Shown: positions 1 to 8,572, counted from the first letter of the stretch. The stretch is 64,000 nucleotides of DNA from Flavobacterium tiangeerense (GCF_007830355.1 NZ_VLKO01000007.1:186001-250000), one strand, 5' to 3'. The notes: generated from the sequence alone by a model not told the origin. Translations and numbers: made by a program.

Positions 1-1368
1 GACTCTAATGGTAATGACACGAAAGACCCTGGGGAAAACTTTTTATATGGAATTAACACTCCAATCACTTTCAAACCAGGAGGAACATCATTTAATCACT
101 ATGTTGGAAATATAGATATCTCTAAAAATTTAAATGATCAATTAAGTTTAGGATTTGGATCTGAATTTAGAACTGAAAATTTTGAAATTTTCGAAGGAGA
201 TCTTGCATCATACACTGGAAATAGAAGTGGTGCTGATTCATTTCAAGGTAATACTCCAGAAAACTCAGGTAAATTTAATAGATATAACTTGGGTGTCTAT
301 TTAGATTTAGCATACGATGTGACAGAAGATTTTTTAATAAATGGGACAGTTAGATATGAAGACTACAGCGATTTTGGTAGTGCAACTGTATGGAAAGCAA
401 GTACTAGATATAAGTTTTCTGACGATAAAATAACACTAAGAGCTTCTTTATCAACAGGATTCAGAGCACCATCATTACATCAAATATACACTCAAAAATC
501 ACAATCCTCTTTTGTTCCAGGACAAGGAATCGTTGTACAAGGTTTAATTAACAATGTATCATCTGCAGCAAGAGCAAGTGGTGTTCCAAAATTAGATTCT
601 GAAAATTCAACAAACTTTACAGCAGGAATAGGTTTAAAACCAAACAAAAATTTCAACCTTACCATAGATTATTATGATATTAAGGTAGAAGACCGAATTG
701 TACTTGGAAATCCTATCACATTTTCCCCTACTAATACATCAGCGTTTTTTGTTAACGGAATTGATTCAAGAACATCTGGGATTGACCTTGTAGCGGGCTA
801 CAAAAATTTAATAGTGGGATCTGGAAAAATGGGCTTTAACTTATCTGGTAACTATACCATTACAAATAAAATTGACGGCCCAGTTAAAAATCCTGCAAGT
901 GTTGTAGCTGTTAATCAATCTGTAATAGATGCAACCCAAGAAGCACTTTTATTTACTTCTAGACCTGAATTCAAAGTAATAGGTGGTGCAGAATACGAAA
1001 TTGGAAAATTTGGATTAACAGTAAACAATACCTTGTTTGGGCCTACAAAGTTTAAAAATGCTGGTATGTCAAATGACTTAAGAGTAGAGTTTTTGACAAA
1101 AATGGTTACTGATTTAGGAGTTACATTCTCTGCAACAGATAAACTTACATTAGCACTTAATGTAAATAACATATTAAATGTTTTACCAGAATGGCAATTT
1201 AAAGCTGAAAACGCAGCTGGAACAGCAATTTTGAATGATCCAGCGCAAACTAGAAAACAATTCAATTTGGTTACTTTCAATGGACGTTATTCTCAAATGA
1301 CGTATGATGGATACCATTTCAGTCAATTAGGAACTATGTTCAATTTATCTTTGAACTATAAATTCTAA
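1..1368 (+). CDS. TonB-dependent receptor, C-terminal part (5' end outside window)
   Basis: The reading frame is open from base 1 to the stop at 1366-1368, so about 455 residues of a longer protein are present. An internal ATG at 289 is not the real start, because the same frame runs upstream of it. The sequence has the alternating strands, aromatic ends and turns of an outer-membrane beta-barrel, including the receptor motif LSTGFRAPSLHQIY and a final strand ending in NLSLNYKF. Such receptors import siderophores, vitamins or glycans with TonB energy. The missing plug and any carboxypeptidase-like N-terminal domain would be needed to name the substrate. The class looks more like siderophore or vitamin receptors than SusC, but this is inference. 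A strong terminator follows. Confidence 0.9.
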   Translation, partial: DSNGNDTKDPGENFLYGINTPITFKPGGTSFNHYVGNIDISKNLNDQLSLGFGSEFRTENFEIFEGDLASYTGNRSGADSFQGNTPENSGKFNRYNLGVYLDLAYDVTEDFLINGTVRYEDYSDFGSATVWKASTRYKFSDDKITLRASLSTGFRAPSLHQIYTQKSQSSFVPGQGIVVQGLINNVSSAARASGVPKLDSENSTNFTAGIGLKPNKNFNLTIDYYDIKVEDRIVLGNPITFSPTNTSAFFVNGIDSRTSGIDLVAGYKNLIVGSGKMGFNLSGNYTITNKIDGPVKNPASVVAVNQSVIDATQEALLFTSRPEFKVIGGAEYEIGKFGLTVNNTLFGPTKFKNAGMSNDLRVEFLTKMVTDLGVTFSATDKLTLALNVNNILNVLPEWQFKAENAAGTAILNDPAQTRKQFNLVTFNGRYSQMTYDGYHFSQLGTMFNLSLNYKF

Positions 1369-1387
1369 TTTTCAAATATAAATTCAT

Positions 1388-1419
1388 AAAGGACTATCGA
1401 AAGATGGTCCTTTTTTTTT
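1388..1419 (+). terminator. Rho-independent terminator after the TonB receptor
   Basis: An 8-bp stem (GGACTATC with GATGGTCC, one G-U pair) is closed by a GAAA tetraloop at 1399-1402 and followed by nine T. It lies 20 bases after the receptor stop codon. Confidence 0.92.
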
Positions 1420-1650
1420 GGCAAAAACTCTTACCTACGTACCTCATCATAATTAAAACTTATTCGAAATTGTTTCGAAAGAATCATTTTCTTTTTTGAT
1501 TTTCAAAACATACTATTAACGATTAATAAATTTTCATAAAGGAAAATAGTAACTAGTGTAAATTATACAATTTATCCTGGAAATTTCATAACAACTTATC
1601 TCTGTTATCATTGTAATTTTACCTCATATTAATATTATAAATAAATAATT
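1420..1650. other. Non-coding stretch upstream of the secreted protein gene
   Basis: AT-rich sequence between the receptor terminator and the next start codon. I see no ORF or RNA gene. It must hold the promoter for the gene at 1651, but I cannot point to a clear TAnnTTTG box. Confidence 0.4.
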
Positions 1651-2187
1651 ATGAAAACGATACTTATTGGTGCTATTGCACTATTATTTTCAGTGAATAG
1701 TCAAGCGCAAATCAAAAATGTAAAATCCGAGGTAAAAACAACGGTTACAACAATAAAAGATTCAAAAGGAGAAAAACAATTGGTTAAAACTCAAGAGGTA
1801 AAAGAAACTCAAAATATTGAATTGAAAGATGCTGAGTCTAATGCTTTGAATAAAGAAATAAAACAAACTCCTGTACAGGTTACAGCCATTACTGCAGTAA
1901 CAGCAAATGGAGTTACAAATATTGTAGACGTAGACAGATCTGCTTATTACAACTACAACGGACAAAAATACCAAGTTAGTCTAGCAGAAACAGGTTATAA
2001 CATGTACCTGCCTAATAAGGAAAAGGCGGCTGTATTAAGAAAAACTTCAAATAACAATTATATTTACAGTACTAAAAGCAAAACCTCTTTTGGATACTTT
2101 AATGCTGATGGAAACTTAGTTTTAGAATCTTATGATCCAGCAACAGATAAAATTACATCTGAAATTTTTGAAATGATCAAAGAATAA
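1651..2187 (+). CDS. Hypothetical secreted protein
   Basis: 178 residues. The N-terminus is a clear signal peptide (KT, hydrophobic core, then SQAQ at about residue 20), so the product is exported. The mature part starts with a Lys/Thr/Glu/Val-rich low-complexity stretch (about residues 23-80) and ends in a more folded-looking segment with many Tyr and Asn. I do not recognise a family. The gene stands alone between two terminators, so it is probably transcribed by itself. Function unknown; a periplasmic or surface location is inferred from the signal peptide only. Confidence 0.75.
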   Translation: MKTILIGAIALLFSVNSQAQIKNVKSEVKTTVTTIKDSKGEKQLVKTQEVKETQNIELKDAESNALNKEIKQTPVQVTAITAVTANGVTNIVDVDRSAYYNYNGQKYQVSLAETGYNMYLPNKEKAAVLRKTSNNNYIYSTKSKTSFGYFNADGNLVLESYDPATDKITSEIFEMIKE

Positions 2188-2203
2188 CAAAAATAGTATT
2201 GCA

Positions 2204-2236
2204 TAAAAAAACCTGAGATATCTCAGGTTTTTTTTA
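2204..2236. terminator. Bidirectional terminator between convergent genes
   Basis: A perfect 18-nt palindrome (2211-2228) is flanked by an A-run on the left and a T-run on the right, so it can terminate both the gene ending at 2187 and the minus-strand ferredoxin gene ending at 2251. Confidence 0.9.
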
Positions 2237-2250
2237 TTTAAAATCAATAC

Positions 2251-2601
2251 TTATTCGTTGTGTAAAAATGCTTGCCTGTTTAGCAATGTTTCATCACTTT
2301 CTACATGTGCTTCATCTGGAATACAACAATCTACAGGACATACTGCAGCACATTGCGGTTCGTCATGAAATCCTTTACACTCCGTACATTTACCAGGAAC
2401 GATATAATACACTTCGTCAGAGATTGGTGTTTGTGCCTCGTCAGAATCAATTTCAGTACCGTCTGGCAAAATTACTTTACCTTTCAGTTTTGTTCCGTCC
2501 TTGTATCTCCAATCATCAGCTCCTTCATATATTGCAGTATTTGGGCACTCAGGTTCGCAAGCTCCACAATTGATACATTCGTCTGTTATAATAATTGCCA
2601 T
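2251..2601 (-). CDS. 4Fe-4S dicluster ferredoxin
   Basis: 116 residues with two cysteine clusters: [12 protein letters not shown] at the N-terminus and CTEC...[10 protein letters not shown] in the second half. Each should bind a [4Fe-4S] cluster, as in YfhL/FdxN-type bacterial ferredoxins. The insert of about 40 residues between the clusters is larger than in minimal 2[4Fe-4S] ferredoxins. It is a soluble cytoplasmic electron carrier with unknown partner. It is divergent from the acyl-CoA reductase gene at 2741, and the two probably share the intervening 139 bases as promoter region. The ATG at 2599-2601 directly precedes the first cluster, which fixes the start. Confidence 0.93.
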   Translation of the reverse strand: MAIIITDECINCGACEPECPNTAIYEGADDWRYKDGTKLKGKVILPDGTEIDSDEAQTPISDEVYYIVPGKCTECKGFHDEPQCAAVCPVDCCIPDEAHVESDETLLNRQAFLHNE

Positions 2602-2694
2602 CTTTTTAATTTAGGAATTAAGCAAATAAGATTTTCGAGTATAAGAATCTATGATCTTTCGTCTTTTAATCTTTTTACTATACTTTTTATAGCT

Positions 2695-2702
2695 TATTTT
2701 TG
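2695..2702 (+). promoter_or_regulatory. Candidate -7 box (TATTTTTG)
   Basis: Matches the Bacteroidota -7 consensus TAnnTTTG and lies 38 bases before the ATG at 2741. No good TTTG -33 element is seen, so support is partial. Confidence 0.45.
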
Positions 2703-2740
2703 TGCAAAATTACAATCAAAACTATTCATAAGCAAACATT

Positions 2741-3802
2741 ATGACATTAGAAACAAAAAAAAATGTTTTTGTTGAATTAGGGAAATTTTTAAGCCAATTT
2801 TCTGAAAACAATACTATAAAAAGCCCAAATGTTTTGCACAACGAAACATTTTTTGATGCTTTTCAAGAACTTATTATCCTATCTCAATCACACAATGGCT
2901 GGTACACTCCTGAAAATGTATATTTTTCAATTCAATCTTGGTCTAAAGCATTAACAGCAGAAAACCTTGATCAATGGCTTTCTGCCTACACTCTAGAGAA
3001 TCAAAATCCAAAAAATATTGCATTAGTACTAGCAGGAAACATTCCTCTAGTTGGGTTTCATGATTTTTTATCGGTTGTAATAACTGGGAACAATGTCATT
3101 GTAAAAACATCATCAAACGACCAACATTTACTGCCTTTTTTAGCTAAATATTTGATTGCAGTCGCTCCTCCATTAGCGAATACTATTCGTTTTGTTGAGG
3201 GTAAATTAGAAAACTTTGATGCAGTTATCGCCACGGGCAGCAACAATACAGCAAGGTATTTTGAGTATTATTTTAAAGACAAACCGTCTATTATTAGAAA
3301 AAGTAGAAATTCAGTAGCGGTTTTGACTGGTACTGAAAATAAGGAGGAACTAACTGCTTTGGGAGAAGATATTTTTAGGTATTTTGGTTTAGGATGTCGT
3401 AATGTATCTAAACTTTTTGTACCAAAGGGATATAATTTCGACACCTTTTTTGAAGCCATTTTTGAATATCAAGATGTCATTCATTATGAAAAATACGCTA
3501 ATAATTATGATTACAACAAAGCGGTTTTCTTGATGAGTAATTTCAAGTTGCTTGACAATGGCTTTTTGACTATAAAAGAAGATCAAAGCCATGCCTCACC
3601 TATTTCTAGTGTTTTTTATGAATATTACGAAGACTTACCTGCACTACAAACAAAGTTAGATTCTGAAAATGAACTACTTCAATGTATCGTTTCTGGTGGT
3701 TGCATTGAAAATAGTATTTCGTTTGGACAAACTCAAAATCCGCAATTATGGGATTATGCAGATAACATAGATACAATTTCATTTTTACTAAATATAGCCT
3801 AA
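2741..3802 (+). CDS. LuxC-like acyl-CoA reductase
   Basis: 353 residues resembling the LuxC/acyl-CoA reductase family, which reduces acyl-CoA or acyl-ACP to aldehyde with NADPH through a thioester on a cysteine. The motif RYFGLGCRNVSK (about residues 214-225) contains the probable catalytic Cys. Upstream there is a dinucleotide-fold-like segment (LAGNIPLVGFHDFLSVVITGNNVIVK). There is no signal peptide. No luciferase genes are nearby, so bioluminescence is not implied; lipid or aldehyde metabolism is the more likely role. It is followed by serC and serA on the same strand. The order ferredoxin / acyl-CoA reductase / serC / serA is familiar from flavobacteria, but the functional link is not known to me. 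Confidence 0.8.
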   Translation: MTLETKKNVFVELGKFLSQFSENNTIKSPNVLHNETFFDAFQELIILSQSHNGWYTPENVYFSIQSWSKALTAENLDQWLSAYTLENQNPKNIALVLAGNIPLVGFHDFLSVVITGNNVIVKTSSNDQHLLPFLAKYLIAVAPPLANTIRFVEGKLENFDAVIATGSNNTARYFEYYFKDKPSIIRKSRNSVAVLTGTENKEELTALGEDIFRYFGLGCRNVSKLFVPKGYNFDTFFEAIFEYQDVIHYEKYANNYDYNKAVFLMSNFKLLDNGFLTIKEDQSHASPISSVFYEYYEDLPALQTKLDSENELLQCIVSGGCIENSISFGQTQNPQLWDYADNIDTISFLLNIA

Positions 3803-3894
3803 AATAGGGGGCAATTATTCTTGATTAATTAGCTATTTTTAAGCTCCTATTGTCGAAATTTGCATTTTAATTTTTTTTGGAAATAACTACACAC

Positions 3895-4965
3895 ATGAAA
3901 AAACACAACTACAGCGCAGGACCTTGCATTTTACCCCAAGAAGTTTTTGAAAAATCAGCACAAGCGATATTAAATTTCAATGATTCTGGATTATCTCTTC
4001 TAGAAATGTCTCACAGAAGCAAAGATTTTGTGGCCGTTATGGATGAAGCTCGAGCACTTGTTTTAGAATTATTAGGCCTTGAAGGCAAAGGCTACCAAGC
4101 ATTATTTCTTGCAGGTGGTGCTAGTCTAGAATTTTTGATGGTTCCTTACAACTTGATGAAAGAAAATGGAAAAGCCGCTTACCTGGATACAGGAACGTGG
4201 GCTGCAGCTGCGATAAAAGAGGCACAACTTTTTGGAGAAACTAGCATCATAGGTTCTTCTAAGGAGCAAAATTACAATCATATTCCAAAAGGATACAATA
4301 TACCAGAAGATGCTGATTATTTTCACTGCACAAGTAATAATACCATCTTTGGTACCCAAATGAAGAAGTTTCCAGAAACTAACATCCCTCTTGTGTGCGA
4401 TATGAGTTCTGATATTTTTTCAAGAGTATTGGATTTTTCAAAATTTGACTTGATCTATGCTGGAGCTCAAAAAAACATGGGACCTGCAGGAACCACATTG
4501 ATTGTTGTAAAAGAAGAAATTCTAGGTAAAACTGGTAGAACTATTCCTAGTATGCTGGATTATACCAAACATATTAAAGCAGAAAGTATGTACAACACAC
4601 CTCCTGTTTTCCCTGTTTACGCTTCTTTATTGACTTTACAATGGTTAAAAAACTTGGGTGGAATTGCAGCCATTGAAAAAATAAACAATGCTAAAGCGGC
4701 TTTATTGTATGCCGAAATTGATAGAAATCCATTATTTAAAGGAGCTGCTGCGGTTGAAGATCGTTCTAATATGAATGCTACGTTCTTGTTGAATGATGAA
4801 GCACATGCCGCAACCTTTGACGCTTTGTGGAAAGCTGCAGGAATTTCAGGATTACCAGGTCATCGTTCAGCAGGTGGTTACAGAGCTTCTATGTACAATG
4901 CATTACCATTAGAGAGCGTTCAAGTACTGGTGGATGTAATGCAGGCTTTGGAAAAGGCAATTTAA
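3895..4965 (+). CDS. serC: Phosphoserine aminotransferase
   Basis: 356 residues from the ATG at 3895; an in-frame TTG six codons upstream is less likely because family members begin with M-K-K-H-N-[FY]-SAGP. PLP-dependent enzyme of serine biosynthesis that converts 3-phosphohydroxypyruvate and glutamate to phosphoserine and 2-oxoglutarate. Visible family motifs are SAGPCILP at the N-terminus, GLSLLEMSHRS, the PLP lysine in YAGAQKNMGPAG, and GLPGHRSAGGYRASMYNA at the C-terminus, which binds the substrate phosphate. Cytoplasmic. It is followed 114 bases later by serA, which makes its substrate, so the pair probably forms one transcription unit that ends at 6090. Confidence 0.97.
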   Translation: MKKHNYSAGPCILPQEVFEKSAQAILNFNDSGLSLLEMSHRSKDFVAVMDEARALVLELLGLEGKGYQALFLAGGASLEFLMVPYNLMKENGKAAYLDTGTWAAAAIKEAQLFGETSIIGSSKEQNYNHIPKGYNIPEDADYFHCTSNNTIFGTQMKKFPETNIPLVCDMSSDIFSRVLDFSKFDLIYAGAQKNMGPAGTTLIVVKEEILGKTGRTIPSMLDYTKHIKAESMYNTPPVFPVYASLLTLQWLKNLGGIAAIEKINNAKAALLYAEIDRNPLFKGAAAVEDRSNMNATFLLNDEAHAATFDALWKAAGISGLPGHRSAGGYRASMYNALPLESVQVLVDVMQALEKAI

Positions 4966-5079
4966 AAATTAAAATATTGAATGATTTAAAGATTTAAAAA
5001 ATCAATTTTTAATCAATCACTACAATACACAATATAGATTGAATCTTTAAATTTTTCAATCCTTAAAAATAAAATAAAA

Positions 5080-6030
5080 ATGAAAGTATTAGCCAACGAT
5101 GGAATTTCAAAAAGTGGAATTCAAGCTTTAGAAAAAGGTGGTTTTGAAGTTATAACAACAAAAGTAGCGCAGGAACAAGTGGCTAATTTTGTTAATGAAA
5201 ACAATGTTAGTGTAGTTTTAGTAAGAAGCGCTACTAAGGTTCGTAAAGACATTATTGATGCTTGCCCTGGCTTGAAAATTATAGGTCGTGGAGGCGTAGG
5301 AATGGATAATATTGATGTGGATTATGCTAAAAGCAAAGGAATTGCAGTGATTAATACGCCTGCTTCATCATCAGAATCTGTGGCAGAGTTGGTTTTTGCA
5401 CATTTATTTTCGGGTGTTCGTTTTTTGCACGACTCGAATAGAAACATGCCCCTTGAGGGCGATACCAACTTTGACGGGCTTAAAAAAGCATACGCAAATG
5501 GTATTGAACTTAGAGGCAAAACGCTTGGAATTGTGGGCATTGGCCGTATTGGTCAGGCTACGGCAAAAATGGCGCTTGGACTTGGAATGAAAGTTATTGC
5601 TGCAGATAGTTTTATTCCTCAAGTAGATGTCACGGTATCTTTTTTTGACGGTCAATCTATTACCACAACTATTGTTTCGCAATCTTTAGAATCAGTTTTT
5701 AAAGAGGCTGATTTTATTACGCTGCATGTGCCTGCGCAAAACGGTTACATTATTAGTGATAAAGAAATTGCTAGCATGAAAGATGGTGTGGGAATTGTAA
5801 ATTGTGCCCGTGGTGGTGTAATTGACGAGGTTGCTTTACTTAAAGGACTGGATAGCGGAAAAATATTGTTTGCAGGATTGGACGTTTTTGAGAGTGAACC
5901 AACGCCTGAGATGGCAATATTAATGCACCACAAAATCTCACTAACACCACACATAGGTGCAGCTACAGGTGAGGCACAAGATAGAATAGGAACTGAACTA
6001 GCCCAACAAATTATAAGTATTTTGGGATAA
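5080..6030 (+). CDS. serA: D-3-phosphoglycerate dehydrogenase (short type, no ACT domain)
   Basis: 316 residues. NAD-dependent enzyme that oxidises 3-phosphoglycerate to 3-phosphohydroxypyruvate, the first step of serine synthesis. It shows the D-2-hydroxyacid dehydrogenase fold: GRGGVGMDNID, the Rossmann loop GIVGIGRIGQ (about residue 150), NCARGGVIDE with the catalytic Arg, the Glu in FESEP, and the His in TPHIGAATGEAQ. The chain stops right after the catalytic core, so the C-terminal ACT/ASB regulatory domain that gives serine feedback in E. coli SerA is absent. The assignment as SerA rather than another hydroxyacid dehydrogenase rests on the adjacent serC. No serB is seen in the window. 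Confidence 0.9.
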   Translation: MKVLANDGISKSGIQALEKGGFEVITTKVAQEQVANFVNENNVSVVLVRSATKVRKDIIDACPGLKIIGRGGVGMDNIDVDYAKSKGIAVINTPASSSESVAELVFAHLFSGVRFLHDSNRNMPLEGDTNFDGLKKAYANGIELRGKTLGIVGIGRIGQATAKMALGLGMKVIAADSFIPQVDVTVSFFDGQSITTTIVSQSLESVFKEADFITLHVPAQNGYIISDKEIASMKDGVGIVNCARGGVIDEVALLKGLDSGKILFAGLDVFESEPTPEMAILMHHKISLTPHIGAATGEAQDRIGTELAQQIISILG

Positions 6031-6053
6031 GTTTCATTATAAATGAAATGCAT

Positions 6054-6090
6054 AAAAGGGATTTATTTTAAGTAATAAATCCTTTTTTTT
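6054..6090 (+). terminator. Terminator after serA
   Basis: GGGATTTATT pairs with AATAAATCC (one G-U at the base), with a short loop and a run of eight T after the stem. Confidence 0.85.
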
Positions 6091-6124
6091 CATTAGATTT
6101 GATATCTAAACAAAACCAAAACCT

Positions 6125-6688
6125 ATGTTAGAACAATTAACACAATTAGCACAACAGTTTGGAGTCGAGTCAGTTGTTAAAAACGATGCCATACCAAACG
6201 AACAAAACGAGGCAGTTATTGAAGAAGCAAGTAGCTCCATTTTTTCTGGTTTACAGAAAATTGCTTCTGAAGGAGGAGTAGAACAATTGGCTTCTTTGTT
6301 TCAAGGAGACAATGCTCAAAACGCTTCAAATCCTGTAGTTCAAAAACTTACTGAACAACTTACTGGTAACCTTGGAGAAAAATTTGGTATCAATGCAGAT
6401 ACCGCATCAGGTGTTGCTGGAAGTTTGATTCCTAAAATCCTTGGCTCATTGGTAAATAAAGCAAAAGATCCTAACGATAGTAGTTTTCAAATCTCTGATA
6501 TCATTGCAGCTATATCTGGAGGTGGAGCTCAAGGATCTGGAATCATGGATGCTATTTCAAAATATGGAGGACAATTTGGTTTAGATCAAAATGCTGATGG
6601 AAAAGTAGACATTAGCGATGCAATGGCAGCCGTATCTGGTAAAGGTGGTGGACTAGGCGGAATTCTAGGCAAACTATTCGGGAAATAA
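6125..6688 (+). CDS. DUF937/YidB-like protein
   Basis: 187 residues without signal peptide. The middle part (about 45-115: SIFSGLQKIASEGGVEQL, then VAGSLIPKILGSLVNK) resembles the helical repeats of DUF937/YidB-family proteins. Near the C-terminus, DQNADGKVDISDAM looks like a calcium-loop or dockerin-type D-x-N-x-D-G motif, followed by a Gly-rich tail (GKGGGLGGILGKLFGK). The function of the family is unknown. The gene has its own flanking terminators (6054-6090 and 6701-6727), so it is probably monocistronic. Family assignment is by pattern and moderately certain. Confidence 0.7.
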   Translation: MLEQLTQLAQQFGVESVVKNDAIPNEQNEAVIEEASSSIFSGLQKIASEGGVEQLASLFQGDNAQNASNPVVQKLTEQLTGNLGEKFGINADTASGVAGSLIPKILGSLVNKAKDPNDSSFQISDIIAAISGGGAQGSGIMDAISKYGGQFGLDQNADGKVDISDAMAAVSGKGGGLGGILGKLFGK

Positions 6689-6700
6689 AAAACATTAAAA

Positions 6701-6727
6701 ATCACCTACTTAGGTGATTTTTTTTTG
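6701..6727 (+). terminator. Terminator after the DUF937-like gene
   Basis: Nine-bp perfect stem AATCACCTA / TAGGTGATT with a two-base spacer and a following run of T (6719-6726). Confidence 0.9.
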
Positions 6728-6783
6728 TTAAATGGTTTTAAAAAAAGAGAATATAGTTGTAAATTTAAAGTAAAATTTCGATT

Positions 6784-7218
6784 ATGAAACGTAGTTTATA
6801 TATATTAGGAATAGTCGCGCTCATCATGTACAGTTGTGCTACAACTACTCCATTTACAGCTGTAAAAAATCCGTCAAATAATTCTACTAATGATACCGTA
6901 AGAATAGCAAATGAAGAACTCGAATACGAGGTAATTATAATAGAACCTGGCTTTAATTCTTGGCTCAATGCTACAGCTTTGCCTAGAAATTATTACTCTC
7001 AGGCTTTCTTAGAAACTAAAAATAGGTTTTATATAACCGAGTGGAACAACCGTGTTTTGCAACCACAGCGTTTTAATCCCAATTTATATGAAATGACGAT
7101 AAATTATGACCCCACTATTAATTATGGGTATGAAGTAAATTATTTGATATACAACTACATGATTTTTTTCCAAAACACGTACAAACAAAAACTTTTTGGT
7201 TTTGTACCCCTGAGATAA
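6784..7218 (+). CDS. Small lipoprotein of unknown function (DUF6146-like)
   Basis: 144 residues. The N-terminus MKRSLYILGIVALIMYSC is a lipoprotein signal with the lipid-attachment Cys at residue 18, so the product is probably anchored in the envelope. The mature part carries an acidic strand region (EELEYEVIIIEPGFNSWL), then aromatic-rich segments (NYYSQAFLETKNRFYITEWNN) ending in FVPLR. The pattern fits a small protein family found in flavobacteria that I recall as DUF6146; the number should be confirmed. The promoter of the next gene begins inside its 3' end. Confidence 0.65.
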   Translation: MKRSLYILGIVALIMYSCATTTPFTAVKNPSNNSTNDTVRIANEELEYEVIIIEPGFNSWLNATALPRNYYSQAFLETKNRFYITEWNNRVLQPQRFNPNLYEMTINYDPTINYGYEVNYLIYNYMIFFQNTYKQKLFGFVPLR

Positions 7219-7232
7219 TCTCACTACATTTG
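7201..7232 (+). promoter_or_regulatory. Promoter of the small membrane protein gene (TTTG / TACATTTG)
   Basis: TTTG at 7201-7204 and TACATTTG at 7225-7232 are separated by 20 bases, an excellent match to the Bacteroidota -33/-7 promoter. The predicted start of transcription is about 12 bases before the ATG at 7251. It overlaps the stop codon of the upstream gene. Confidence 0.75.
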
Positions 7233-7250
7233 TATTCATTATAAATAAAA

Positions 7251-7553
7251 ATGAACAAACTCAAACAACGTTGGGGAATTGAAACAAATTTCCAATTCAT
7301 AATAATTCTAATTGTTTTTGCTATTACGGGATCAGCATCAGCTTGGTTATCTAAACCGTTTTGTACGTGGCTAGGTATAACAAAAGATTCTTTGGGATAT
7401 TTGATAATTCCTGTTCGCTTGATATTAATATTTCCTATATACCAAGTACTGCTAGTTTGTATTGGTTTTATATTTGGGCAATTCAAATTTTTTTGGGCAT
7501 TTGAGAAAAAAATGCTGAAAAGATTAGGACTCGGATTTCTTTTTAAATCATAA
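7251..7553 (+). CDS. Small integral membrane protein (DUF6787-like)
   Basis: 100 residues with two or three hydrophobic segments: about 17-34 (FIIILIVFAITGSASAWL), about 48-78 (LIIPVRLILIFPIYQVLLVCIGFIF), and a short aromatic C-terminus FKFFWAFEKKMLKRLGLGF. Family members seen in flavobacteria begin the same way (KQRWGI) and I recall them as DUF6787. There is no catalytic motif. It converges with the membrane protein gene at 7578 across a shared terminator. Confidence 0.65.
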   Translation: MNKLKQRWGIETNFQFIIILIVFAITGSASAWLSKPFCTWLGITKDSLGYLIIPVRLILIFPIYQVLLVCIGFIFGQFKFFWAFEKKMLKRLGLGFLFKS

Positions 7554-7565
7554 GTAGTACCATAA

Positions 7566-7592
7566 AAAAATGCCTCGTTAAGAGGCATTTTT
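7566..7592. terminator. Bidirectional terminator between convergent genes
   Basis: AAAAATGCCTC / GAGGCATTTTT with a five-base loop; the stop codon of the minus-strand gene lies inside it. Confidence 0.9.
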
Positions 7593-7877
7593 ATTTTTTA
7601 TTAAATACGTGTATATCCACGTTAAGGTAAATGTGGGAATAAAATCAGTAAACGGTATAATTTCTTCAAGAAAAGTTACCACTCCTCCTACTTTACCTAT
7701 TTTACCTTTATACATCCAAGTCATTAAAAAAACTGCTAATGGCGCCCAAACTACATCTGAAAATTCTCCCAAAAGAGGAATGGTAAAAGAAAGCATCCCA
7801 ATAGCATCAAACAATATTCCCAACAAAAAATTTCTTGTTTTGTTATTTGCTTCATCATTAGCAACAGGTTGTATCAT
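7578..7877 (-). CDS. Small membrane protein of unknown function
   Basis: 99 residues. Hydrophobic segments at about 17-35 (FLLGILFDAIGMLSFTIPL), 42-55 (VVWAPLAVFLMTWMY) and 73-93 (IIPFTDFIPTFTLTWIYTYL). Gly/Pro-rich turns (GKIGKVGGVVTFLEE) lie between them. No family recognised. It is located 47 bases downstream of exported MsrA on the same strand and may be cotranscribed with it. The last codons overlap the terminator shared with the opposing gene. Confidence 0.7.
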   Translation of the reverse strand: MIQPVANDEANNKTRNFLLGILFDAIGMLSFTIPLLGEFSDVVWAPLAVFLMTWMYKGKIGKVGGVVTFLEEIIPFTDFIPTFTLTWIYTYLIKNKNAS

Positions 7878-7924
7878 AAGTATTCAATTTATATTTATTG
7901 AACAATATACAAATCTAATGCCAA

Positions 7925-8572
7925 TTATTTCTTAAGCTTTCCTTGATACATTTTCTTCAACTTATCAATTTTTGGAGTAATTACATAACTACAATACCCT
8001 TGCGTTTTGTTTTGGTTGTAGTAATTTTGATGGTAGTCTTCAGCAACATAAAATTTTGTGGCAGCTGATATTTTAGTAACAATAGGTTTACCAAAAGTAT
8101 TTTCTTGCGTCATCAAGGCAATGTAATCCTGTGACAACTGTTTTTGAGTATCATTGTGATAAAAAATTTCGCTTCGGTATTGCGTCCCTACATCAGCACC
8201 TTGACGGTTGAGCGTGGTAGGATCATGAGTGGCAAAAAATATCTCAAGTAGCTCTCCAAAACTTATTTTCTTAGGATCAAAAGTTATTTCAATAGCTTCG
8301 GCATGTCCCGTTTCTCCAGTAGAAATGTCTTTATAGCTAGGATTTACGGTATTTCCACCAATGTAACCTGAAACTACTTTACTCACTCCGTCAAGCTGTA
8401 AAAATACTGCCTCGGTACACCAAAAACAACCTCCTGCAAATGTTGCAATCTCTAAATTTCCTTGTTTTTCCATATTTTTTGATTCTAAACTTTTAGGTAC
8501 AATTACGTTTTTTTCTTTGGCACAAAATGAAAAGGGCAAAAGGGCGATCATCAATCCAATTATTTTTTTCAT
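7925..8572 (-). CDS. msrA: Peptide methionine sulfoxide reductase MsrA, exported form
   Basis: 215 residues. Reduces methionine-S-sulfoxide in proteins. The catalytic motif GGCFWC lies at residues 47-52 with the nucleophilic Cys49. Other family blocks visible are VVSGYIGG, YKDISTGETGHAEAIEITFDP and the late YYNQNKTQGYC containing a resolving Cys. Residues 1-17 (MKKIIGLMIALLPFSFC) form a signal peptide, possibly of lipoprotein type although FSFC is not a classic lipobox. This points to a periplasmic or membrane-anchored repair enzyme rather than the cytoplasmic form. MsrB is not fused and not seen nearby. Confidence 0.95.
   Translation of the reverse strand: MKKIIGLMIALLPFSFCAKEKNVIVPKSLESKNMEKQGNLEIATFAGGCFWCTEAVFLQLDGVSKVVSGYIGGNTVNPSYKDISTGETGHAEAIEITFDPKKISFGELLEIFFATHDPTTLNRQGADVGTQYRSEIFYHNDTQKQLSQDYIALMTQENTFGKPIVTKISAATKFYVAEDYHQNYYNQNKTQGYCSYVITPKIDKLKKMYQGKLKK

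Noticed and set aside
915-1280. Minus-strand open frame inside the TonB receptor gene
   Set aside because: It is antisense to a clearly coding barrel sequence and shows no family motif.
2305-2775. Plus-strand frame across the ferredoxin gene and into the acyl-CoA reductase start
   Set aside because: Composed of ordinary complement of the cysteine-rich ferredoxin; no recognisable domain.
2741-3802. Bioluminescence (lux) gene
   Set aside because: LuxC-like reductase only; no luciferase, LuxD or LuxE genes are present.
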